From positions 1 through 6,916 of the forward strand of contig JAIXZF010000442.1 of assembly GCA_027489835.1 (NCBI GenBank): DNA of 6,916 bases, written 5' to 3'. This DNA comes from Hyphomicrobiales bacterium (GTDB lineage: Bacteria > Pseudomonadota > Alphaproteobacteria > Rhizobiales > Beijerinckiaceae). Below, piece by piece: positions 1 to 6,916 of this stretch (position 1 is its first letter; every line of letters begins with the position of its first letter). Below the pieces are notes generated by a model. That model was given only the letters and a program-made list of their open reading frames with translations. It ran no database searches and was not told where the DNA came from. The translations under genes and the position numbers were made by a program.

Positions 1-1212
1 GAGATCGGTCCCCATGCGCCCGGCGAATGCGGGATGGCCGAGATCGAGCGTCACCAGATCGGCCCGCAAGCCGGGGGCGATGGCGCCGAGCCTGCGGCCG
101 CTGGCGCGCGCCCCGCCCGCGAGGGCCGCACGATACAGGAAGGCGCCGACCGATCCGCCGGCCGGAGCCAGCCGCGCGCGGCGGCGGTCGCGCAGGCGCT
201 GGGAGTATTCGAACTGGCGCAGTTCGGACCCCGCTCCGATCTGGATGTTGGAGTCCGAGCCGACCCCGAAGGCGCCGCCCGCGGCGACGTAGTCAACGCC
301 ATCGAAGATGCCATCGCCGAGATTGGCCTCCGTGATCGGGCACAGGCCGGCCACGGCGCCGCTGGCGGCGATCGCATCGCGCTCGGTGGGCGTCAGATGG
401 GTCGCATGGATGAGGCACCAGCCTGCGTCCACGGGCGCGTTGTCGAACAGCCACTCGACCGGACGCCGGCCGCTCCAGGCGAGGCAATCGGCCACCTCCT
501 TCTCCTGCTCGGCGATGTGCAGATGCAGCGGCCCGCCGGCCGCCAGCTTGGCCGCCATGCCAAGGTCGTCGGCGCCGGCCGCGCGCAGCGAATGGGGCGC
601 GATGCCGACGGCCGCGTCGTCCAGCCGCGAGGCGATCTTGCGCGAGGCCTCCAAAAGCCGTGCGAAATCGTCCGGGCTGGAGACGAAGCGGCGCTGGCCG
701 TGGCTGGGCGCCTGCGCGCCGAAGCCGCCATAGCGGTAAAACACCGGCAGCAGCGTCAGCCCGATGCCGGTTTCCGAAGCGGCATTGACGATGGCCCCCG
801 CCATGGAGCCGATCTCGCCATAAGGCCGGCCATCGACGTCATGGTGCAGGTAGTGGAACTCGCAGACCGCCGTGAAGCCGGTCTCCAGCATCTCGGCATA
901 GGCCTGCGCCGCGATGGCCGCGACGTCCTCGGGCGTCAGCCGGTCGAGGAAGCGGTACATCACTTCGCGCCAAGTCCAGAAGCTGTCCTCGGACGCGCCG
1001 CGCCGCTCGCTCAGCCCAGCCATGCCGCGCTGGAAGGCGTGGCTGTGAAGATTGGGCAGGCCCGGCAGCGTCAGGCCCTTGACCGTCTCCTGCCCACGCT
1101 TGCGCGGTGCAGACGGCGTGGTTGCGGTGATCACGCCGCCATCGACCGTGACGGCCACGTTATCGAGAACCGCGTCGCCGATCAGGGCGCGCTCGAGGTG
1201 AAGCTGTTGCAT
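1..1212 (-). CDS. hutF: Formimidoylglutamate deiminase (HutF), 3' end beyond window
   Basis: The minus strand is open for 404 codons from an ATG at 1212 down to the window edge, so the C-terminus (roughly the last 50 residues of a family of about 450) is missing. It is an amidohydrolase-superfamily enzyme that hydrolyses N-formimino-L-glutamate to N-formyl-L-glutamate plus ammonia, step four of histidine breakdown in the cytoplasm. Visible motifs are the metal-binding HSH at residues 56-58, within NLHSHAFQRGMAGL, which is typical of HutF. PHS lies near 206-208, HLHIAEQ (H232, E235) follows, then ATHLT (H269) and GSDSN (D320). These match the expected order of the mononuclear metal site and catalytic acid/base. 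The start gives a normal N-terminus, though only a weak GGA-type ribosome-binding site (GAACGGAAC) precedes it. The gene is transcribed away from hutI, unlike loci where all hut genes are co-directional. Identification is firm and the start is probable. Confidence 0.96.
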   Translation of the reverse strand, partial: MQQLHLERALIGDAVLDNVAVTVDGGVITATTPSAPRKRGQETVKGLTLPGLPNLHSHAFQRGMAGLSERRGASEDSFWTWREVMYRFLDRLTPEDVAAIAAQAYAEMLETGFTAVCEFHYLHHDVDGRPYGEIGSMAGAIVNAASETGIGLTLLPVFYRYGGFGAQAPSHGQRRFVSSPDDFARLLEASRKIASRLDDAAVGIAPHSLRAAGADDLGMAAKLAAGGPLHLHIAEQEKEVADCLAWSGRRPVEWLFDNAPVDAGWCLIHATHLTPTERDAIAASGAVAGLCPITEANLGDGIFDGVDYVAAGGAFGVGSDSNIQIGAGSELRQFEYSQRLRDRRRARLAPAGGSVGAFLYRAALAGGARASGRRLGAIAPGLRADLVTLDLGHPAFAGRMGTDL

Positions 1213-1306
1213 CCGGGTTCCGTTCTGATGTCGCCGCGCCCTTGCCCCGACACCCTTGCGCCGCGACCTCGTTAGCATATCGTCGGGCCATGGCGAGCCC
1301 GAGAGC
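1213..1306. promoter_or_regulatory. Divergent hutF/hutI intergenic region
   Basis: This 94-bp gap between divergent starts must carry the promoters of both transcription units, unless hutI is driven from within hutF. The only A+T-leaning patch is GTTAGCATATCGTC near 1271-1284. A weak sigma-70-like reading for hutI is TTGCGC (1256-1261) with TATCGT (1278-1283) at 16-bp spacing. For hutF, TATGCT on the minus strand (1274-1279) could be a -10, but I see no good -35. I do not see a site like the TGTATATACA-type operators described for Pseudomonas HutC. The promoter calls are inference from weak matches. The divergent arrangement itself is seen directly. Confidence 0.45.
1283..1302 (+). repeat. 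Small inverted repeat just upstream of hutI
   Basis: TCGGGC (1283-1288) and GCCCGA (1297-1302) are perfect 6-bp complements around an 8-nt loop, ending four bases before the hutI ATG at 1307. In the mRNA this hairpin would cover the region where a ribosome-binding site is expected. As DNA it could be a half-site pair for a regulator. In sequence this GC-rich a 6-bp repeat can arise by chance, so the functional reading is tentative. Confidence 0.35.
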
Positions 1307-2521
1307 ATGACTGCAATGCCGATCAGAGCCTGGCGCAACGCCCGGCTGGCGACGATGGCGCCCGATCGGCCGGGGCTCGGCGTCATCGAGCGGGGAGCCG
1401 TGCTCTGCGGCGCGGATGGGCGCATCCTGCACGCGGGGCCGGAGCACGAGCTTCCTTCGTCCGGCATCGACGAAACCATCGATTGCGAAGGCCGCTGGAT
1501 CACGCCTGGCCTGATCGACTGCCACACGCACCTTGTGTTCGGCGGCGACAGGGCTCACGAGTTCGAGCTCAGGCTCAATGGCGCAAGCTATGAGGAGGTG
1601 GCGCGCGCCGGCGGCGGCATCGTCTCCACCGTCAAGGCCACGCGCGCCGCGAGCGAGGACGCGCTGTTCGCCAGCGCCGACCGCAGGCTTTCGGCGCTCA
1701 TGGCCGAAGGCGTCACCACCATCGAGGTCAAGTCCGGCTACGGGCTGGAGACCGACACCGAACTGCGCCAGCTCAGGGTCGCGCGGCGGCTCGGGCGCGA
1801 GCGGCCGGTTAGCGTGTCCACCACCTTCCTCGGCGCGCACGCGCTGCCGCCGGAGTTCAGGGACCGCGCCGACGCCTACATCGATCTCGTGGCCGGGCCG
1901 ATGCTGGACGCCGTGGCGGCCGAGGGGCTGGCCGATGCGGTCGACGCCTTCTGCGAGGGCATCGGCTTCTCGCCGGCGCAGACGGAGAGCGTGTTCGAGG
2001 CGGCGAGGCGCCATCGGCTGCCGGTGAAGCTGCATGCCGAGCAATTGTCCAACCTCCATGGCGCGGCGCTCGCCGCGCGCTTTGGCGCGCTCTCGGCGGA
2101 TCATCTCGAGCATCTCGACGAAGCCGGCGCGGCCGCGATGGCGAAGGCCGGCACGGTCGCCGTGCTGCTGCCGGGCGCGTTCTACTTCATCCGCGAGACG
2201 AAGATGCCGCCCGTCGATCTGCTGCGCCGCCATGGCTGCCGCATCGCGCTCGCGACCGACTGCAATCCGGGCTCGTCGCCGATGACGTCGCTGCTGCTGG
2301 CGCTCAACATGGGCTGCACGCTGTTCCGCCTGACGCCCGAGGAGGCGCTGCTCGGTGTCACGCGCCATGGCGCGGCGGCGTTGGGGCTCGGCGGCGAAAC
2401 CGGCACGCTGGAGGCGGGAAAGAGCTGCGATCTCGCGATCTGGGAGATCGAGCGGCCGGCGGAGCTGTGCTACCGCATCGGCTTCAACCCGCTCTGGCGG
2501 CGCGTGTGGAGGGGGCGGTGA
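1307..2521 (+). CDS. hutI: Imidazolonepropionase (HutI)
   Basis: This 404-residue amidohydrolase hydrolyses 4-imidazolone-5-propionate to N-formimino-L-glutamate, the third step of histidine catabolism, in the cytoplasm. With the ATG at 1307 the length equals the usual family size of about 405. The metal site is intact: DCHTH (H73, H75), KLHAEQLSN (H243, E245), SADHLEH (H266) and ATDCNPGSS (D318). The family-typical segments HEFELRL, EVARAGGGIVST and GVTTIEVKSGYGLE are also present, and the tail (ERPAELCYRIGFNPLWRRV) is that of alphaproteobacterial HutI. The start is uncertain. A TTG at 1256 and a second ATG at 1316 are in frame, and no strong ribosome-binding site precedes any of them. GAGAG at 1301-1305 would suit 1316 (10-nt spacing) better than 1307. 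I kept 1307 because it gives a normal length. It is the first gene of the plus-strand cluster. Confidence 0.96.
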   Translation: MTAMPIRAWRNARLATMAPDRPGLGVIERGAVLCGADGRILHAGPEHELPSSGIDETIDCEGRWITPGLIDCHTHLVFGGDRAHEFELRLNGASYEEVARAGGGIVSTVKATRAASEDALFASADRRLSALMAEGVTTIEVKSGYGLETDTELRQLRVARRLGRERPVSVSTTFLGAHALPPEFRDRADAYIDLVAGPMLDAVAAEGLADAVDAFCEGIGFSPAQTESVFEAARRHRLPVKLHAEQLSNLHGAALAARFGALSADHLEHLDEAGAAAMAKAGTVAVLLPGAFYFIRETKMPPVDLLRRHGCRIALATDCNPGSSPMTSLLLALNMGCTLFRLTPEEALLGVTRHGAAALGLGGETGTLEAGKSCDLAIWEIERPAELCYRIGFNPLWRRVWRGR

Positions 2522-2671
2522 GCCTCGCACCGTTCCCGTCATGGCGAGCGCAGCGAAGCCATCCAGCCTGGCCGCCCGACCGGGCTCCCGCGGGGACCGC
2601 AACGGCGGCGCTGGATTGCTTCGCTGCGCTCCCAATGACACATTGGCGGCGCGCCTGAATCCGGACAGTAC
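2522..2671. other. hutI-hutH intergenic spacer
   Basis: This is the only sizeable gap within the co-directional cluster. Most of it is the palindromic repeat at 2538-2639. The remaining 32 bp before hutH contain no convincing promoter, and only a weak GGACAG (2663-2668) as a possible ribosome-binding site for hutH. Reading frames across it give strings such as WRAQRSHP and LDCFAALPMT. These are the familiar spurious translations of this repeat type and not a gene. Confidence 0.7.
2538..2639. repeat. Palindromic intergenic repeat (REP/MITE-like) inside the hut operon
   Basis: The left arm 2538-2567 (GTCATGGCGAGCGCAGCGAA then GCCATCCAGC) is complementary to the right arm 2610-2639 at 27 of 30 positions, around a 42-nt spacer. 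The consensus GTCATTGCGAGCGCAGCGAA is a dispersed palindrome that I recognise from Hyphomicrobiales genomes. The two arms differ only at the bases that pair with the ATGG/ATTG and GCC/ATT variants, as expected from drift after insertion. It lies between hutI and hutH on the presumed common transcript, so it would form a large RNA hairpin there. It has no U-tract and is therefore not a standard intrinsic terminator. Whether it attenuates transcription, stabilises the mRNA or is neutral cannot be told from the sequence. Confidence 0.85.
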
Positions 2672-4207
2672 ATGACCTCGCTCAACCTCATCCCCGGCGA
2701 GGCGCCGCTCGGCCTCTGGCGCGCGGTCCATCGGGGCGCGGCGCTCGAACTCGACGGGGCCGCCTGGCCCGACATCGAGATGGGCCATCAGCACCTTCTG
2801 CGCGCCGCGCGTGGCAATGACGCGGTCTATGGCGTCAACACCGGTTTCGGCAAGCTGGCGTCGATCCGCATCCCGGCCGACAAGCTCAGCGAATTGCAGG
2901 TCAACATCGTGCGCTCCCATTGCGCGGGCGTCGGCGAGCCGCTGCCTGAACCGGTGGTGCGGCTCGTGCTGGGCCTTAAGCTCGCAAGCCTCGCGCAGGG
3001 CGCCTCGGGCGTGCAGCCCGCGACAGTGAAGCTGCTGCTCGCCATGCTGGAGCGGGGCGTGATGCCCATCATCCCGGCGCAAGGTTCGGTGGGGGCATCG
3101 GGCGATCTGGCGCCGCTGGCCCATCTCGCAGCCGTGCTGATCGGCGAAGGCGAGGCGGTGGTGGAGGGACTGCGCATGGATGGCGCGGGGGCGCTGGCCA
3201 GCGCCGGGCTCGCGCCGGTGACGCTCGGGCCCAAGGAAGGGCTCGCCCTCCTCAACGGCACGCAGGTCTCCACAGCGCTGGCGCTCGACGGGTTGTTCGC
3301 CATCGAGCGCTGCCTCGAAGCCTCGCTGGTGATCGGCGCGCTGTCGACCGATGCAATCGCCGGCTCGGACACGCCGTTCCATCCCGCGATCCACGAGTTG
3401 CGCCGCCAGCCGGGGCAGGTCGCCGTGGCAAGAGCGCTGCGCGCCCTGATGGAGGACAGCGTCATCCGCCGCTCGCATCTGGCGGACGATCCGCGCGTGC
3501 AGGACCCCTATTCGATCCGCTGCCAGCCCCAGGTGATGGGAGCCGCGCTCGACGTGGTACGGTCCGCGGCGCGGATGCTGCGCGACGAGGCCAACGCCGT
3601 GACGGACAACCCGCTCGTCGTGCTGGCGACGGGCGAGATCCTGTCGGGCGGCAATTTCCACGCCGAGCCCGTGGCCTTCGCAGCCGACATGCTGGCGCTG
3701 GCCGCCACCGAGATCGGCAACATCGCCCAGCGCCGCTGCGCAATGCTGGTGGACCCCGTGCTGTCGGGCCTGCCGGCTTTCCTGACGCCGGAGCCGGGGC
3801 TGAATTCGGGCTTCATGATCGCCGAGGTCACCTCCGCCGCGCTCGCCTCCGAGAACCGGCAGAAGGCGGCGCCGGCCGTGATCGACACCATCCCCACCTC
3901 CGCCAATCAAGAGGATCATGTCTCGATGGCCACCCATGGCGCGCGGCGGCTCGGGCCGATGGCCGAGAACCTGTCGCGCATCCTCGGCATCGAGGCGATG
4001 ATGGCGGCGCAGGGCGTCGAGATGCGCGCGCCGCTCGCCACCTCTCCGCGCCTTGCGCTGGCGATGGCGGCCATCAGGACGGCGTCGCCCTTCCTCGACC
4101 GTGACCGCGCGATCGCGGGCGAGATGGAAGCCTGCGCCGCGCTGGTGCGGGCCGGAACCCTCAGCGAGCCGCATGCCGATGTGCTGGGCGGGCTCATTGA
4201 GGCATGA
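2672..4207 (+). CDS. hutH: Histidine ammonia-lyase (histidase, HutH)
   Basis: This 511-residue enzyme performs the first, committed step: L-histidine to trans-urocanate plus ammonia, in the cytoplasm, as a homotetramer in the known family. It carries the Ala-Ser-Gly triad at 142-144 (in GSVGASGDLAPLAHLA), which cyclises autocatalytically into the MIO electrophile. Other active-site residues fall at the numbers known from Pseudomonas putida histidase: Y53 (in YGVNTGFG), S143, N195 (in NGTQVSTALA), Y280 and R283 (in DPYSIRCQPQ), F329 (in GGNFHAEP) and E414 (in TSANQEDHVS). This co-numbering supports the ATG at 2672 even though its ribosome-binding site is weak. Length is normal for the family. 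It follows the repeat-bearing spacer after hutI and runs directly into hutG. Confusion with phenylalanine or tyrosine ammonia-lyase is unlikely given the hut context and the histidase-type residues. Confidence 0.98.
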   Translation: MTSLNLIPGEAPLGLWRAVHRGAALELDGAAWPDIEMGHQHLLRAARGNDAVYGVNTGFGKLASIRIPADKLSELQVNIVRSHCAGVGEPLPEPVVRLVLGLKLASLAQGASGVQPATVKLLLAMLERGVMPIIPAQGSVGASGDLAPLAHLAAVLIGEGEAVVEGLRMDGAGALASAGLAPVTLGPKEGLALLNGTQVSTALALDGLFAIERCLEASLVIGALSTDAIAGSDTPFHPAIHELRRQPGQVAVARALRALMEDSVIRRSHLADDPRVQDPYSIRCQPQVMGAALDVVRSAARMLRDEANAVTDNPLVVLATGEILSGGNFHAEPVAFAADMLALAATEIGNIAQRRCAMLVDPVLSGLPAFLTPEPGLNSGFMIAEVTSAALASENRQKAAPAVIDTIPTSANQEDHVSMATHGARRLGPMAENLSRILGIEAMMAAQGVEMRAPLATSPRLALAMAAIRTASPFLDRDRAIAGEMEACAALVRAGTLSEPHADVLGGLIEA

Positions 4208-4212
4208 GGAGG
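4205..4212 (+). promoter_or_regulatory. Ribosome-binding site of hutG over the hutH stop
   Basis: TGAGGAGG contains a near-perfect Shine-Dalgarno (GAGGAGG), eight bases before the hutG ATG at 4221. Its first three bases are the hutH stop codon. It fixes the hutG start against the longer in-frame opening upstream at 4053, and it suggests translational coupling of hutG to hutH. Confidence 0.85.
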
Positions 4213-4220
4213 CGGCCGCG

Positions 4221-5012
4221 ATGAAGACATTCACGCTCACCGAAGGCGACAGCCCGCTGATCCTCTCCATGCCGCACCCGGGCACGCGCGTGCCGGACGA
4301 GGTCTGGGACCAGCTCAACGAGACGGGCCGCCAACTCGCCGACACCGACTGGCACATGCGCGAACTCTACAGCTTCGCCGAGCGGTTCAAGCCGTCGGTG
4401 ATCGAGGCGCATCTGTCGCGCTACGTGATCGACCTGAACCGTGACCCGTCAGGAACATCGCTCTATCCCGGGCAGGCCACCACAGAGCTCATCCCCACCA
4501 CGACGTTCGATGGCGAGCCGATCTGGCTCACGGAGCCGGACGTTGCGGAGACGCGGCGGCGGATCGAAGCCTATTTCGATCCCTATCACGATGCGCTCGA
4601 AGCCGAGATCGCGCGGGTGAAGGCGCGCCACGGCTTTTGCCTGCTCTATGACTGCCATTCGATCCGCTCGGCGATCCCGCGCCTGTTCGACGGGGAGCTG
4701 CCCATCCTCAATCTCGGCACGAATTCCGGCGCCTCCTGCGCCGCGGCGCTCGAGGCGGTCTCGGCGCATGTGGTCAAGGCCAGCGGGCTCGGCGCCGCCG
4801 TCAACGGCCGCTTCAAGGGCGGCTGGATCACGCGCCATTACGGGCAGCCGGAGGATGGCGTGCACGCGGTGCAGATGGAGATCGCGATGCGCGCCTACCT
4901 CGCCGAGGAACGGCCTCCCTGGCGCTTCGCCCCCGACATCGCCAAACCGCTCCAGACGACGCTGTCCAACCTGCTCGAAACCCTGCTGGTCACCGCCGCC
5001 GGGCTCTCATGA
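4221..5012 (+). CDS. hutG: N-formylglutamate deformylase (HutG, N-formylglutamate amidohydrolase)
   Basis: This 263-residue protein belongs to the N-formylglutamate amidohydrolase family and hydrolyses N-formyl-L-glutamate to formate and L-glutamate, the last step of the HutF-dependent route. Family segments in order: SMPHPGTRVP (H19), ADTDWHMRELYSF (D43, H45), SRYVIDLNRDPSG (R67, D71, N73, R74), LLYDCHSIRS (D144, H146), NLGTNSG, NGRFKGGWITRHYG, and HAVQMEIAMRAYL near the C-terminus (H215, Q218, E220). The histidines and acidic residues are plausible zinc and substrate ligands by family resemblance. It is not the arginase-like formiminoglutamase that is also called HutG in other bacteria, as it has none of that family's DAHxD-type metal motifs. 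Its start is set by the strong ribosome-binding site over the hutH stop, 13 bases after hutH ends. Its TGA overlaps an ATG at 5009 in the next frame. Confidence 0.96.
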   Translation: MKTFTLTEGDSPLILSMPHPGTRVPDEVWDQLNETGRQLADTDWHMRELYSFAERFKPSVIEAHLSRYVIDLNRDPSGTSLYPGQATTELIPTTTFDGEPIWLTEPDVAETRRRIEAYFDPYHDALEAEIARVKARHGFCLLYDCHSIRSAIPRLFDGELPILNLGTNSGASCAAALEAVSAHVVKASGLGAAVNGRFKGGWITRHYGQPEDGVHAVQMEIAMRAYLAEERPPWRFAPDIAKPLQTTLSNLLETLLVTAAGLS

Positions 5013-5015
5013 GGA
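5011..5015 (+). promoter_or_regulatory. Ribosome-binding site that decides the hutU start
   Basis: GAGGA sits five bases before the ATG at 5021 and overlaps the hutG stop (5010-5012). It favours 5021 over the alternative ATG at 5009, which forms an ATGA overlap with hutG but has no clear purine-rich site in front of it. Starting at 5021 also places the urocanase active-site cysteine at residue 410. Confidence 0.75.
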
Positions 5016-5020
5016 ACGCC

Positions 5021-6682
<1,662 letters not shown>

Positions 6683-6685
6683 AGA

Positions 6686-6787
6686 GTGTCATCCCCGGCG
6701 ACGCCCCTGGCGTCGGGAAGGGGATGCATCGCCATCCGATTGTGGATGGATCCCCTTCCCGCACCTGCGGTGCGCCGGGGATGACAC
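6686..6787. repeat. Four-arm (cloverleaf-like) palindromic element after hutU
   Basis: An outer perfect 15-bp stem, GTGTCATCCCCGGCG (6686-6700) with CGCCGGGGATGACAC (6773-6787), encloses three further hairpins placed back to back. Arm A is GACGCC/GGCGTC (6700-6705 with 6709-6714) around CCT. Arm B is GGGAAGGGGAT/ATCCCCTTCCC (6715-6725 with 6750-6760), extended inward after a 6-nt one-sided bulge by CCATCC/GGATGG (6732-6737 with 6744-6749). Arm C is GCACC/GGTGC (6761-6765 with 6769-6773) around TGC. The shared base at each end means only one of two adjoining pairs can form there. The GTCATCCCCGG motif recurs in Hyphomicrobiales intergenic regions as far as I know. It sits between convergent genes, so it may end transcription from both sides, but no U-tract follows either arm. 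Confidence 0.85.
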
Positions 6788-6797
6788 CAACCGGCGC

Positions 6798-6916
6798 TCA
6801 CCACGCCACGTCCAGCCGCTCCAGCCCGTGGAAATGATAGCTGTCGCGGTAGAGCGGCCGGCTCGCCAGCCTCAGCCGCGGCAGCCGCTCGAACAAGACG
6901 CCCAGCGCCACCTCCA
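6798..6916 (-). CDS. C-terminal end of a probable cytochrome P450 (5' part beyond window)
   Basis: The minus strand encodes a final 38 residues ending in a TGA at 6798-6800 and stays open to the right edge. The peptide EVALGVLFERLPRLRLAS, then RPLYRDSYHFHGLERLDVAW, matches the usual end of bacterial cytochrome P450s. In these the L-helix (ARxEALxxLFxRLPxLRLA) leads to a short strand pair finishing in (F)xGLxxLxVxW. The haem-binding Cys loop lies upstream, outside the window, so the family is inferred from the tail only. It is convergent with hutU, 115 bp away with the four-arm palindrome between them, and it has no obvious role in histidine breakdown. The pattern is distinctive but short, so confidence is moderate. 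Confidence 0.7.
   Translation of the reverse strand, partial: EVALGVLFERLPRLRLASRPLYRDSYHFHGLERLDVAW

Noticed and set aside
34..1275. A 413-codon plus-strand open frame
   Set aside because: It is antisense to hutF, which carries all its catalytic motifs on the minus strand. The plus-strand product resembles no protein family I know.
2467..2775. Short frames through the hutI-hutH spacer (on both strands)
   Set aside because: They are translations of the palindromic repeat (WRAQRSHP, LDCFAALPMT, HWERSEAIQ strings). These appear as false genes wherever this repeat occurs.
4053..4220. A 5' extension of the hutG frame into hutH
   Set aside because: It would overlap hutH by more than 150 bp and give an Arg/Ser/Pro-rich leader absent from the family. 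The strong ribosome-binding site at 4205-4212 sets the start at 4221.
1160..4357. A 1065-codon open frame on the minus strand, antisense to hutI, the repeat and hutH
   Set aside because: It lies opposite two certain genes and crosses a non-coding repeat. Its product is rich in Arg, Ala, Gly and His with no recognisable domain. Long antisense frames are expected here because GC-rich third codon positions remove stop codons on the opposite strand.
6686..6787. A tRNA gene, suggested by the cloverleaf-like folding
   Set aside because: The arms are the wrong lengths, the outer stem is 15 bp, there is no T-loop sequence (GTTCRANNC) or CCA-end arrangement, and the whole is 102 bp of symmetric palindromes.

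Overview
The window is a histidine-utilisation (hut) locus from a high-GC Gram-negative bacterium. The protein sequences, the strong GC bias at third codon positions and the GTCAT...ATGAC palindromic repeats all point to an alphaproteobacterium of the Hyphomicrobiales (Rhizobiales) type. The genus cannot be fixed from the sequence alone.

Layout from left to right. Positions 1-1212 (minus strand) hold hutF, formimidoylglutamate deiminase, which runs off the left edge. A 94-bp divergent intergenic region (1213-1306) separates it from a plus-strand cluster in the order hutI (1307-2521), hutH (2672-4207), hutG (4221-5012), hutU (5021-6682). hutI and hutH are separated by 150 bp that is mostly an imperfect palindromic repeat. 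hutH-hutG and hutG-hutU are tightly packed, with ribosome-binding sites lying over the upstream stop codons. After hutU comes a perfectly arranged 102-bp four-arm palindrome (6686-6787). The C-terminal end of a convergent minus-strand gene follows (6798-6916) and looks like a cytochrome P450.

Together the genes encode the whole five-step route from histidine to glutamate. HutH deaminates histidine to urocanate, HutU hydrates it to imidazolonepropionate, and HutI opens the ring to formiminoglutamate. HutF removes ammonia to give N-formylglutamate, and HutG splits that into formate and glutamate. HutF together with HutG marks the formylglutamate branch rather than the direct formiminoglutamase branch. 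No regulator (HutC type) and no histidine or urocanate transporter lies inside the window.

I did not find a new biological system. The enzymes are complete, conventional and carry their expected catalytic residues. The least ordinary material is non-coding: two palindromic elements that share GTCAT/ATGAC ends, one inside the operon and one between convergent genes, and a small hairpin plus ambiguous start region in front of hutI.
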